64,000 nucleotides of DNA from NCBI RefSeq assembly GCF_000974785.1, contig NZ_BBWV01000001.1:186001-250000 (forward strand), read 5' to 3'. Below the pieces are notes generated by a model, which saw only the letters and a program-made list of their open reading frames with translations, ran no database searches and was not told the origin of the DNA. Shown in pieces: positions 56,689 through 64,000 of the stretch. A program made the position numbers and the translations under genes. The DNA comes from Flavihumibacter petaseus NBRC 106054. GTDB lineage: Bacteria; Bacteroidota; Bacteroidia; Chitinophagales; Chitinophagaceae. Numbering within the stretch: position 1 is the stretch's first letter; the number at the start of each line of letters is the position of its first letter.

Positions 56689-57978
56689 CTACTTCTTCCG
56701 GTAGTTTTCAATCCAGCCGGCAATGAAGAGAAAGCAAGCGGAGAAAATACTTAGGATACCCATGTGGGTTGCCACTGTTTTGAGATTGCCATGTCGCAGG
56801 AAAAGATCATTGATGGCATCCAGTGCCCAATACATGGGTGAAGCTTTGGCGAGTTGCTGAAGGCCGGGTGGAAGGATTTCCACAGGCACCCAAATACCTC
56901 CGATCGCCGATAGAATCACTATAGAAATCGCACCAAAGGGCAAGGCCTGATTGGGCGTTTGAAACACCGCTCCAACAAGAAGTCCGTAAGCCGTGGCGGT
57001 AATGGCAATGGCCAGTGCCGTCACCAGCAGCGCGGCGGGCGCCTGGCCCATGACCAACGCCGGCAGGCCGAGATGCGGCAGGATCAGCAGCCCGGCTACC
57101 AGCATCATATAAAATTGTGCCGTTCCCAACAACACATAAAACAACAGTTTGCCCGCCAGGATGGACAGGTACGAACCGGGAACCATCCTGATCCGCATCA
57201 GGCTCCCCTCCTCTCTTTCCCGGATCATATTACCCGAAATCGGCACAATGATGAAGAACAGCCCGAAAATCGCCCAGGCGGGAACGTTATGTTGTACAGA
57301 ATTGCTCGACAACTGCGGCCCTTTCCGGGAACCGGCAGCAAACTCGCGCAGCCGGACGGCCTGTAATTTCTCTTCCAGGTTAAACTGGCTTACCCCGGTA
57401 CTGTCAAGGTCTTCCATCTTCCTGGAAAGCCGCCCCAGGATCATTTCTGCCTGAACCTTGGTCAGCTGTTTGTCCAGCGCATTCAAAAGTGCCGATTTCA
57501 TGGCCTGCTTGGTCACGGGATCGAAATATATTTCCACTGTAGCCTGCCGCGTCGGCCGCTCCGGCAACTTCCCGGCGGCCCCAAGCGACTTACCCAGTTC
57601 ATTGGCGACCTGGTTGGCGCTGTTGACTACTTCTGCAGAAATAGAACGGGGAACGATGATCCCGATCTTATACCGCCCTCCCTGGATGGCAGCCTTTACC
57701 GCAACCGTGTCAAGCGGCCGCCCATCCAGCGAATCTATCAGTCTGAACTGACCAGTCTCTTCCAAACCTTCCCGCAGGTTTTCCGCAAGCTGCCCTTTAT
57801 CTGCATCCAGCCAGAGAATTTCAAAACGGATATGCTGGTATTCGCGGAAAGGGGCGTCCTGGATCAACGCCATGATGATGGTTAGTCCCAGGGGCATCAG
57901 GAACAGCAATACCATACCTGTAATATCCCGGATAAACAGCCGGCATTCATTCCAAAATGTAGCGATGATCTTTTTCAT
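56689..57978 (-). CDS. ABC-2 type transporter permease
   Basis: The 429-residue membrane protein has one N-terminal helix (GMVLLFLMPLGLTIIMALI), a long extracytoplasmic region and a C-terminal block of about five helices (AIFGLFFIIVPISGNMIRERE, LFYVLLGTAQFYMMLVAGLL and others), the ABC2 layout. The ATPase gene ends 2 bp upstream. In flexirubin-type clusters an ABC exporter pair is common, so transport of the pigment or its precursors to the outer membrane is likely. The 189-bp gap behind it separates this cluster from the ROK gene. Confidence 0.88.
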   Translation of the reverse strand: MKKIIATFWNECRLFIRDITGMVLLFLMPLGLTIIMALIQDAPFREYQHIRFEILWLDADKGQLAENLREGLEETGQFRLIDSLDGRPLDTVAVKAAIQGGRYKIGIIVPRSISAEVVNSANQVANELGKSLGAAGKLPERPTRQATVEIYFDPVTKQAMKSALLNALDKQLTKVQAEMILGRLSRKMEDLDSTGVSQFNLEEKLQAVRLREFAAGSRKGPQLSSNSVQHNVPAWAIFGLFFIIVPISGNMIREREEGSLMRIRMVPGSYLSILAGKLLFYVLLGTAQFYMMLVAGLLILPHLGLPALVMGQAPAALLVTALAIAITATAYGLLVGAVFQTPNQALPFGAISIVILSAIGGIWVPVEILPPGLQQLAKASPMYWALDAINDLFLRHGNLKTVATHMGILSIFSACFLFIAGWIENYRKK

Positions 57979-57980
57979 GG

Positions 57981-58715
57981 TCAGTCGCGCAGGGAAATAC
58001 CTGTTAAATGTAGAAATACCTGTTCCAGGCTGGAAAATCCATGGTCCTTCATGAGCAGCCTGGGGTCACCCTGAACCACCAGCTGTCCATGATCCATAAT
58101 GGCCACCTCCCTGCAAAGCTGCTGCGCTTCTTCCAGCAGATGAGAGGTATAAATGATCGAATGGCCTTGCCCGTGATAGTCTTCAAGAAACTGAAGAATG
58201 AGGTTCCGGCTCTGCACATCCACTCCGGCGGTTGGTTCGTCCAGTACCAGCAATTCCGGTTCATGAAGAAGGGATGCAATAATATTAGCCCTCCGCTTCA
58301 TACCACCCGAAAAATAGCGAATGGCTTTACTGCCGGTATGGTCCAGCCCGAACAACTGAAGGAAATGCCTGATCCGTTGCTGCAGGATGGTGCCGGGTAT
58401 CTTGTAAAGCGCCCCTATATATTCGAGGTTTTCCCGCACGCTTAATGGCGGGTATAAAGCAATGGATTGGGGTACTACTCCTATCCTTTTTTTTATCCTT
58501 TCCAGGTCAGTCCGGATATCTGCACCAAGCACCTCTACCGTTCCCGAATCGGGCCTGACCAGGCCACATAATATTGAAATGGTGGTCGTTTTACCGGCCC
58601 CGTTAGGGCCCAGCAACCCTGCAATGGTTGGCCTCGGGAACTCCAGCGATAATCCCCGCAGTGTGGGTTCCACTGCTTTCAGGTAAGTCTTGTGGAGATT
58701 GCTGATACGTAACAT
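57981..58715 (-). CDS. ABC transporter ATP-binding protein
   Basis: The 244-residue protein has Walker A GPNGAGKTT, the Q-loop in VVPQSIALYP, signature FSGGMKRRANI, Walker B LLVLDEPTAGVD and switch His in IYTSHLLEEAQ. It is the partner of the permease encoded 2 bp downstream and lies 9 bp after the BtrH-like gene, within the minus-strand pigment operon. Confidence 0.93.
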   Translation of the reverse strand: MLRISNLHKTYLKAVEPTLRGLSLEFPRPTIAGLLGPNGAGKTTTISILCGLVRPDSGTVEVLGADIRTDLERIKKRIGVVPQSIALYPPLSVRENLEYIGALYKIPGTILQQRIRHFLQLFGLDHTGSKAIRYFSGGMKRRANIIASLLHEPELLVLDEPTAGVDVQSRNLILQFLEDYHGQGHSIIYTSHLLEEAQQLCREVAIMDHGQLVVQGDPRLLMKDHGFSSLEQVFLHLTGISLRD

Positions 58716-58724
58716 GACCAGCAG

Positions 58725-59729
58725 TTAAAGCGTCTTCTTCAGCCGCGTGAAAAAATCTTTCTCCAGGTCGGCCAGGTTGCCAAGCATACCGCCAAGCTCC
58801 TGGTAAGTGGAAAGATTACCTGTGCGGTCTTTCATCACCCGGGCCGCTGCATAGGCAAAGTTTCGCCACGTGTCGCCAATAACGGTCATTTCCTGGGACA
58901 GTTCCTGCAAATCCGGCCGGTTAAGAATAGTTGCAGCTTCCTGGAGAAATGCCGCATACAGAAACCGGAATCCGCCACCGCCAGTACCTATTTCTTCCTG
59001 CATCCGGATAATATTTCCGAGGAACAGGGCTGCTTTCCGGGGTTCCAGCTTCTGCGGATAGGCAGCAACTTTTTTGCCGAGAAAGCGGATGCCATGGTGA
59101 CCAAAAAAAGGCGGGGGCGATTTCAGCATGAAAAAACAGGTCTTTTTCATACCGTTCTGTATGGCAGTTTCAATGCTGTGCCCTTTGCCTGTCTGCACGG
59201 GGAAATACATTTTGCCATTGGGAGCGGGAAAACCTTTGGCGAACCGGGCTTTCTGTAATTCATCAGACGGGATCCTGGTAATGCTTTCCATCACCGGATC
59301 ACTGATGAGATATTCATTGCCATCTTTTCCGTAGGCGATCAGGTTGTGCGCATTGAAATGAAAACGCCATGCCGGAGGAAAATAATTCAGGAAATAAACG
59401 CTGCTTTGCATCCCTACCGGCTGTTGCCGTTGCAGCGCCTCATCCAGCGCAGCCATGCCTTTCTCGGGCCGCGAAAATGATTGTACCTGCATCTTAACCC
59501 CCAATTCACTGCATACTCTTTTGAAAATATATCCGGGCCAGATGCGAAACGTGGTGCCGGGTACACCATTCACTTTTACAAAAGGAAGATGACCGAAAAA
59601 CAGTCCCGCGCCAATACCAAAAACCAATGGTTCAGTAAGTGCCGGGAGGCCATAATGATTTAAAAGGCTGAGTGTAACACCACTCTCGCAATGGGCAGAT
59701 TGCTGATGCTTGAAATTGTCGATGATCAT
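58725..59729 (-). CDS. BtrH-like (papain/C39-like) acyltransferase with DUF4872-type C-terminus
   Basis: The 334-residue protein matches the BtrH N-terminal domain layout: Cys14 in SAHCESG as a probable nucleophile, then FFPPAW-type loop, His in FNAHNLIAYG and Asp in YLISDPV, forming a Cys-His-Asp set. BtrH itself moves an acyl group from a carrier protein to an aminoglycoside. Here, beside darA/darB, an ACP and ketosynthases, an ACP-to-alcohol acyl transfer in flexirubin assembly is a reasonable inference. The C-terminal half is helical and fits DUF4872. It overlaps the small upstream gene by 4 bp. Confidence 0.8.
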   Translation of the reverse strand: MIIDNFKHQQSAHCESGVTLSLLNHYGLPALTEPLVFGIGAGLFFGHLPFVKVNGVPGTTFRIWPGYIFKRVCSELGVKMQVQSFSRPEKGMAALDEALQRQQPVGMQSSVYFLNYFPPAWRFHFNAHNLIAYGKDGNEYLISDPVMESITRIPSDELQKARFAKGFPAPNGKMYFPVQTGKGHSIETAIQNGMKKTCFFMLKSPPPFFGHHGIRFLGKKVAAYPQKLEPRKAALFLGNIIRMQEEIGTGGGGFRFLYAAFLQEAATILNRPDLQELSQEMTVIGDTWRNFAYAAARVMKDRTGNLSTYQELGGMLGNLADLEKDFFTRLKKTL

Positions 59730-60139
59730 GGAACTATGCGGCTATGCTTGAGGTCATCCGGTGAAATATTGAATACCCCGGCATACCGTTGGATGATGTT
59801 GTCTGATAATTTTTTAAAGATGGACGGTCGCAGGTGACGTTTCACCCGGAATTTCCAAAGACCAACGTACTTTGCCAGTGTCGGAAGGTCCATCAGGCTT
59901 TTTTCCATGTAATACGCGATCGGGCTGAGCTCACCCTTCAACACGCGCTGCCTGGTGATTTCGATCTTTTCGTCGATATCGTCCCAGGCCTGGCTCAGGG
60001 CAAGGTTTTCGGCTTCCCAGCCCGTGTATTGGGTGGTACCGTATTTACCGTTCTTATCGGTTACGTACAGCACTTTTACCAGGCTGTTATCTTCTCCGTG
60101 AATGATTTTCTTGTCCTGTGGAACCTGGTCTTTTTCCAT
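59726..60139 (-). CDS. small conserved protein of the pigment cluster, function unknown
   Basis: The 137-residue cytosolic protein has no membrane or signal segment. It is charged and helical in its second half (WKFRVKRHLRPSIFKKLSDNIIQRYAGVFNISPDDL). I do not recognise a family. It lies 4 bp after darB and overlaps the BtrH-like gene by 4 bp, so it is coupled to both. The ISPDDL ending looks like a helix-turn segment but is not enough to call a DNA-binding domain. Confidence 0.7.
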   Translation of the reverse strand: MEKDQVPQDKKIIHGEDNSLVKVLYVTDKNGKYGTTQYTGWEAENLALSQAWDDIDEKIEITRQRVLKGELSPIAYYMEKSLMDLPTLAKYVGLWKFRVKRHLRPSIFKKLSDNIIQRYAGVFNISPDDLKHSRIVP

Positions 60140-60143
60140 AAGT

Positions 60144-61280
60144 TTATACTACGGTGAAATGTGCGTAGATATAGGTAAAGCGCGCGCTCTCCGGGATCAT
60201 CAGCAGCAATGTATCACCTTTTTTCAACTTTCCGGAATGGAACATTTCCTCCAGCATCAGGTATGGGGATACGCTGCCTACATTTCCAACCCTGGTCAGG
60301 TTGGTGAACCATTTTTCCTGCGGGATATGGAGCCCAATCCGGTCCTGTTCCTTAACAATGATCTCCCTGAAATATTCAGAAGAAAGATGGGGAAGGAACC
60401 AGGTAATCTTTTCCGGGGAAAGCTGATGCTTTTCAAACACTTCTTTCATGAAGATGCCGCCGGTCGGAACAATCTTCACTCCCAGGAGTCTTGTATCCTG
60501 TTTAAAGGAAAATATACTCTGGTGTGCCCAGTCTTCAGGTTTGTAATCCGGGAAGCCTGTCAGGTTGCCGTTCGGGCTTCTGACCGCACCATTATACATA
60601 CAGGTGGCAATTTCATTGGCATAGGATTTTACGTCAATGAAATCGATCCTCAGGGAAATTCCTTCTTCATTGGGTTTGTCCTGCAATAAGGCAGCGGCAG
60701 CCCCATCGCTTAACATCCACCTCATGAACTCCTTTTCGAAAGCGATCATGGGGTTGGCGTCAAGCTCTTTCAGTTTTTCTGTTTCCGCATCAAATTTGTC
60801 GTGCCGCAACCAGGTGGAAACCTTTTCAGAAGCAAAGGAGACCGCATTGTTTTTCTCACCGCCTTTCACTGACAGCCACGCATATTTCATAGCCTGAAAT
60901 CCGCTCGCACAGGAACTGCTGATAGACGCGATCTCCACCGGCGGGCACCCCAGTTCGCCATGCACCATGGCGGTATGGCTCGGCAGCAATTGCTCGGGAG
61001 ACATGGTTCCTCCCGTGAGCAGTTCTATATCGTTTTTTGTGATCTTTTCATCGAACAACCCCTCAATAGCCTTCGCCGCCAGTTGTGCATTGGAGTGAGT
61101 GGACTTCCCGGCTTCGTCAATGGCGTAATATCTGCGCTCAATTTTATTGTTGCTCAAAATCTTCACCTTAGCCCTGGAAGGCTTATTATCCACCATGCCG
61201 AGGTAAAGTTCTATCTCTTCATTGCTAACCGGATCATTGGGTAAGAACTTCGACAGCCTGGTAACAAACACATCTCCCAT
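60144..61280 (-). CDS. darB: DarB-type beta-ketoacyl-ACP synthase III
   Basis: The 378-residue ketosynthase III-fold enzyme has catalytic Cys124 (SISSSCASGF), His in LPHLSSEYF and Asn in RVGNVGSVSPY, a full Cys-His-Asn set. DarB joins two fatty-acyl-derived units to form the cyclohexanedione precursor of dialkylresorcinols. The neighbour DarA-like gene, ACP and ketosynthases support the assignment over a housekeeping FabH. It lies 41 bp after darA. Confidence 0.88.
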   Translation of the reverse strand: MGDVFVTRLSKFLPNDPVSNEEIELYLGMVDNKPSRAKVKILSNNKIERRYYAIDEAGKSTHSNAQLAAKAIEGLFDEKITKNDIELLTGGTMSPEQLLPSHTAMVHGELGCPPVEIASISSSCASGFQAMKYAWLSVKGGEKNNAVSFASEKVSTWLRHDKFDAETEKLKELDANPMIAFEKEFMRWMLSDGAAAALLQDKPNEEGISLRIDFIDVKSYANEIATCMYNGAVRSPNGNLTGFPDYKPEDWAHQSIFSFKQDTRLLGVKIVPTGGIFMKEVFEKHQLSPEKITWFLPHLSSEYFREIIVKEQDRIGLHIPQEKWFTNLTRVGNVGSVSPYLMLEEMFHSGKLKKGDTLLLMIPESARFTYIYAHFTVV

Positions 61281-61321
61281 AATTGTTTCTGATTTTTCTA
61301 ATGCAATATTACTATGTCCTA

Positions 61322-62242
61322 CTAAATTACATCCTGCTGAAACTTTACTCCCCGGAAATAGTCCAGCTGCCTCTTAAAGCTTTTCTTTTTGAACAGGCTT
61401 TCGAGTTTGGCAGTCAGTCCGGAAACGGGGGAAAGTACAAATATACCAGTCAGCAGCAATCTTTTAAACAACCGTACCCTGCTCATCCTTTCCGGATTTC
61501 CCCTTTCGCCTTTTTCCCTGATATAAGTGGCGAATTTTCTGAAGTTGGTGATCCCTCTTTTTTCCAATACGATCAGCGTTGGTTTCAGGGACACGGCTCC
61601 GGCTTCCAGTAATTCGGGTTGCAACCGATCATAACCACCAGACAACGCATTATTATAAATTATATTTCCGAAGCGACCGGATGCATTGATATCTTTTGTC
61701 TGCACTCCCGCCTCAGGCAAAAAGCGCCCTGCTTCTTTCTGACCGGTGAAGGTCCACCGGATAATGGTAAACAGCGATATGAGATTGTGATTGGTGTCTG
61801 CGAGTACAATATTACCCACATGCCTTGCACCGATCCTGTTCAGTGCGCCTTTTACACGTTCCTGGGCATTCAGCCACATATTGCGTGAACCGACCACGGT
61901 GATCACCGGCTTTCCTTTCAACGCCGCGGCCTGGCTGCTCTGGAGGAAGCTGGTGGTAGGCACTGACGGAGAAAGGAACCAGGGTTGGTATCCCAGGATA
62001 ACAAGGTCATAAGGAATGTCCGGAATCGTGAAGGGCTGAAGCGGAACGGAGATTTCTTTCACACATTCCGGCATCGCATCAAAGAACTGATCACTGGTCC
62101 ATGGGAAGGGAAAATCATCCACAGGTTTATAAGATACAAAATCGATTCTTGCTTTTCCTTCCAGCGGCGACAGCATATTGTCGAGGATCTGCTTCAACTG
62201 TCCGCTCTGTGTATAGTACAGGACCAGGATATTCAAAGACAT
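61322..62242 (-). CDS. darA: DarA-type dialkylresorcinol aromatase (flavodoxin-like)
   Basis: The 306-residue protein begins ILVLYYTQSGQLKQILD, a flavodoxin-like phosphate loop, and has YDLVILGYQPWFLSPS and KPVITVVGSRNMW. These match DarA proteins, which aromatise the DarB product to a dialkylresorcinol, the phenolic part of flexirubins. It leads the minus-strand operon. A near-consensus -7 element, TATCTTGG, lies about 19 bp upstream (62268-62261). Confidence 0.87.
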   Translation of the reverse strand: MSLNILVLYYTQSGQLKQILDNMLSPLEGKARIDFVSYKPVDDFPFPWTSDQFFDAMPECVKEISVPLQPFTIPDIPYDLVILGYQPWFLSPSVPTTSFLQSSQAAALKGKPVITVVGSRNMWLNAQERVKGALNRIGARHVGNIVLADTNHNLISLFTIIRWTFTGQKEAGRFLPEAGVQTKDINASGRFGNIIYNNALSGGYDRLQPELLEAGAVSLKPTLIVLEKRGITNFRKFATYIREKGERGNPERMSRVRLFKRLLLTGIFVLSPVSGLTAKLESLFKKKSFKRQLDYFRGVKFQQDVI

Positions 62243-62296
62243 GTCTGTTTTTCTAGCGGCCCAAGATAACTAATTCCGTCAAATGATAAATATGGC

Positions 62297-62304
62297 TATT
62301 TTTG
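62297..62304 (+). promoter_or_regulatory. -7 element (TATTTTTG) for the ACP/ketosynthase operon
   Basis: TATTTTTG fits TAnnTTTG exactly, 24 bp before the ACP ATG, in the 86-bp divergent gap shared with darA. The -33 box is poor. Confidence 0.45.
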
Positions 62305-62328
62305 GCCATCCTAAAACAAACGGCCTTC

Positions 62329-62586
62329 ATGGAAGATTTCAAACGTTCTCTTAAATCGCAGATCATTGAAGCCCTTAATCTGCAGGGCATGGAACCTGAA
62401 GAGATAGACGACGCGGCTCCCTTGTTTGGTGAAGGCCTTGGACTCGACAGTATAGATTCACTCGAACTCATCGTATTGATGGAGCGTCATTATGGGATCA
62501 AGATCGAAGATCCCCGTGAAGGCCGGAGGGTGTTTGAGTCAATCAATGTGATGGCCGACTATATCCAGGCGAACAGAAAAAAGTAA
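62329..62586 (+). CDS. acyl carrier protein of the flexirubin cluster
   Basis: The 85-residue ACP has the phosphopantetheine site Ser41 in GLDSIDSLEL. The open frame extends to TTG 62302, but ATG 62329 (MEDFKRSLKSQ) gives the normal length. It presumably carries the growing aryl polyene chain. The ketosynthase follows after 2 bp. Confidence 0.92.
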   Translation: MEDFKRSLKSQIIEALNLQGMEPEEIDDAAPLFGEGLGLDSIDSLELIVLMERHYGIKIEDPREGRRVFESINVMADYIQANRKK

Positions 62587-62588
62587 TT

Positions 62589-63791
62589 GTGCAAAAAATA
62601 TATGTCACCGGGATGGGCATTGTCAGTGCCCTGGGGATAGGAATTGAAGCGAACCGGTCGGCACTACTGGCAAAAAGGTCCGGTATCGGACAGGCGCGCT
62701 GGCTGCAAAGCAGGTTAACGGAACGGCTGCCACTTGGAGAAGTTCCTTTCAGCAATGATGCGTTATGGAGTGCCGCCGGGCTGCAACAGCACCAACCTGC
62801 CGGAAGACAGGTTTTACTCGCACTGCATGCCATGAAAGCTGCGCTTGGGGGGATCAAAGCCGCAGATATTGATCCGCAGATGGGTTTTATCAATGCCACC
62901 AGCGTCGGCGGCATGTCTGACGTGGAAAATATCTATTCCAACCTGATTGACCCTGCAAAGCCCATTCTGAATAACGAACTTGGTGATTCGCTCGATTGTT
63001 CGCAGGGTACAGAATCGCTGGCCAGGATCTTTGGCCTGAAAAGTTATATCACGACCATCAGTACAGCCTGCTCTTCTTCAGCCAACGCCATCATGTATGC
63101 AGCGCGGCTGATCAGCAACGGTCTGATTGATTCAGCAGTCTGCGGAGGCACCGATACACTTGCCCGCTTCACCCTCAATGGTTTCAACAGTCTGAAAAAT
63201 GTAGACGCGCAACCCTGCCGTCCTTTCGATGAGAACCGGAATGGCCTCAACCTGGGCGAAGGCGCTGCCTATCTTGTTCTCGAAAGCGAACAACAGCTGA
63301 AGCGTTCGGGCAGACAGCCACTCGCCTTATTAAGCGGATTCTGCAACTATAATGAAGCCTTCCATCCCACTGCTCCTTCTCCGGAGGGACTGGGTGCACT
63401 GGCAGCCATGCAGGGCGCCATCAAAAAAGCCGGACTGCACCCGGATGATATCTCCTATGTCAATGCACATGGAACAGCGACGCTTAACAATGATATTGCT
63501 GAAGCCATGGCGCTGCAGAAACTTTTCGGAGAAAATATGCCGGCGTTCTCCTCCACCAAATGTTATACTGGACACACCCTTGCCGCAGCCGGTGCCATAG
63601 AGGCAGTTTTTTCCGTGCTGAACCTGCAGGAGGATGAAATCTATCCCGTACTTAATTTCGGGCAACCTATTGCTGCCGCACCCGTCGTACCCGTTACGGA
63701 AGTCCACACCGGAAAAGGCCTTAAACATATTTTAAGTAATTCATTCGGCTTCGGAGGAAATAACGCCAGCCTCCTGTTCAGCAAAGTATGA
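62589..63791 (+). CDS. beta-ketoacyl-ACP synthase (KAS I/II type)
   Basis: The 400-residue condensing enzyme has Cys161 in TISTACSSSANA, His in NAHGTATLNND and His in CYTGHTLAAAGA, so the Cys-His-His triad is intact. The C-terminal NSFGFGGNNASLLF is typical. It starts at GTG 62589, 2 bp after the ACP stop, and overlaps the next ketosynthase-like gene by 4 bp. It would extend the polyene chain of the pigment. Confidence 0.92.
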   Translation: MQKIYVTGMGIVSALGIGIEANRSALLAKRSGIGQARWLQSRLTERLPLGEVPFSNDALWSAAGLQQHQPAGRQVLLALHAMKAALGGIKAADIDPQMGFINATSVGGMSDVENIYSNLIDPAKPILNNELGDSLDCSQGTESLARIFGLKSYITTISTACSSSANAIMYAARLISNGLIDSAVCGGTDTLARFTLNGFNSLKNVDAQPCRPFDENRNGLNLGEGAAYLVLESEQQLKRSGRQPLALLSGFCNYNEAFHPTAPSPEGLGALAAMQGAIKKAGLHPDDISYVNAHGTATLNNDIAEAMALQKLFGENMPAFSSTKCYTGHTLAAAGAIEAVFSVLNLQEDEIYPVLNFGQPIAAAPVVPVTEVHTGKGLKHILSNSFGFGGNNASLLFSKV

Positions 63792-64000
63792 AAGACATCA
63801 TTTACATGAAGTCCGCTTCAGCGGTTTGCGCACAGGACATCTTCCGCAAAGACACAATTCCGGATACATTGGCAACAACCGGCAATAACGTACTTAACCT
63901 CCTCGAACCGGACTATCGCCAGTACTTCTCCATTATGCAGCTCCGCAGGATGAGCAAACTGACGAAGGCCGGACTGGTGACTGCAATTGAAGCGCTACGT
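63788..64000 (+). CDS. ketosynthase-like protein, N-terminal part only (cut by window end)
   Basis: ATG 63788 overlaps the preceding stop (ATGA) and opens a frame that stays open to base 64000, 71 codons. The visible part (SAVCAQDIFRKDT, PDYRQYFSIMQLRRMSK) resembles the N-terminus of ketosynthases that act as chain-length factors in aryl-polyene clusters. The active-site region lies outside the window, so whether it keeps the Cys cannot be seen. Confidence 0.7.
   Translation, partial: MKDIIYMKSASAVCAQDIFRKDTIPDTLATTGNNVLNLLEPDYRQYFSIMQLRRMSKLTKAGLVTAIEALR

Noticed and set aside
1-64000. Mobile elements, CRISPR arrays, tRNA or rRNA genes
   Set aside because: No transposase, integrase, regularly spaced repeats or cloverleaf-like sequences were recognised anywhere in the window.

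Overview
The window reads as chromosomal DNA of a Bacteroidota bacterium, most likely of the Chitinophagaceae. The signs are SusC/SusD outer-membrane proteins, a gliding-motility (type IX secretion) C-terminal sorting domain, a flexirubin-type DarA/DarB pigment cluster, TAnnTTTG-like promoter elements, A-rich rather than Shine-Dalgarno start contexts and roughly balanced GC content. No tRNA, rRNA, CRISPR array, transposase or phage gene is visible.

Layout. (1) 1-2.4 kb, minus strand: the 5' part of an SLC10A7/YfeH-type transporter, overlapped by a conserved protein of unknown function. (2) 2.5-30.8 kb: an amino-acid and nitrogen supercluster in the order leuA, ABC ATPase, leuB, [ilv leader/attenuator], ilvE-D-B-N-C, terminator, ilvA, gltB-gltD, terminator, amt, outer-membrane porin, terminator, ppc (divergent), [thr leader], thrA-thrB-thrC. 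It covers nearly all enzymes for Ile/Val/Leu/Thr, but leuC and leuD are missing. It also holds ammonium uptake, glutamate synthase (the amino donor) and PEP carboxylase (oxaloacetate for the aspartate family). (3) 30.8-39.5 kb: a response regulator/histidine kinase pair, a UspA-like protein, a bestrophin-like channel, a secreted S9 peptidase, a D-aminoacylase with a 3' frameshift and a type IX secreted protein. (4) 39.6-43.4 kb, minus strand: a lone rpoB with its own promoter and terminator, without rpoC or the rplKAJL genes. (5) 43.6-56.5 kb, minus strand: ROK regulator, SusC, SusD, a strong hairpin, then four tightly coupled genes for a redoxin, a haem-c/copper type II monooxygenase-like fusion, an FG-GAP/ASPIC-UnbV protein and a vanadium-dependent haloperoxidase. 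(6) 56.7-64 kb: the start of a flexirubin/dialkylresorcinol cluster. On the minus strand are darA, darB, a small unknown gene, a BtrH-like acyltransferase and an ABC exporter pair; on the plus strand are an ACP and two ketosynthases, the last cut by the window edge.

The most notable signals are not conventional genes. Upstream of ilvE lies a 32-codon leader peptide with 15 branched-chain codons. It is followed by a 13-bp terminator hairpin and by a competing antiterminator whose 5' arm ends at the leader stop codon. This is a complete classical attenuator. Upstream of thrA an untracked short frame contains eight consecutive threonine codons, which suggests a second leader-peptide control. A second candidate system is the SusCD-linked redox operon carrying copper-monooxygenase and vanadium-haloperoxidase signatures.
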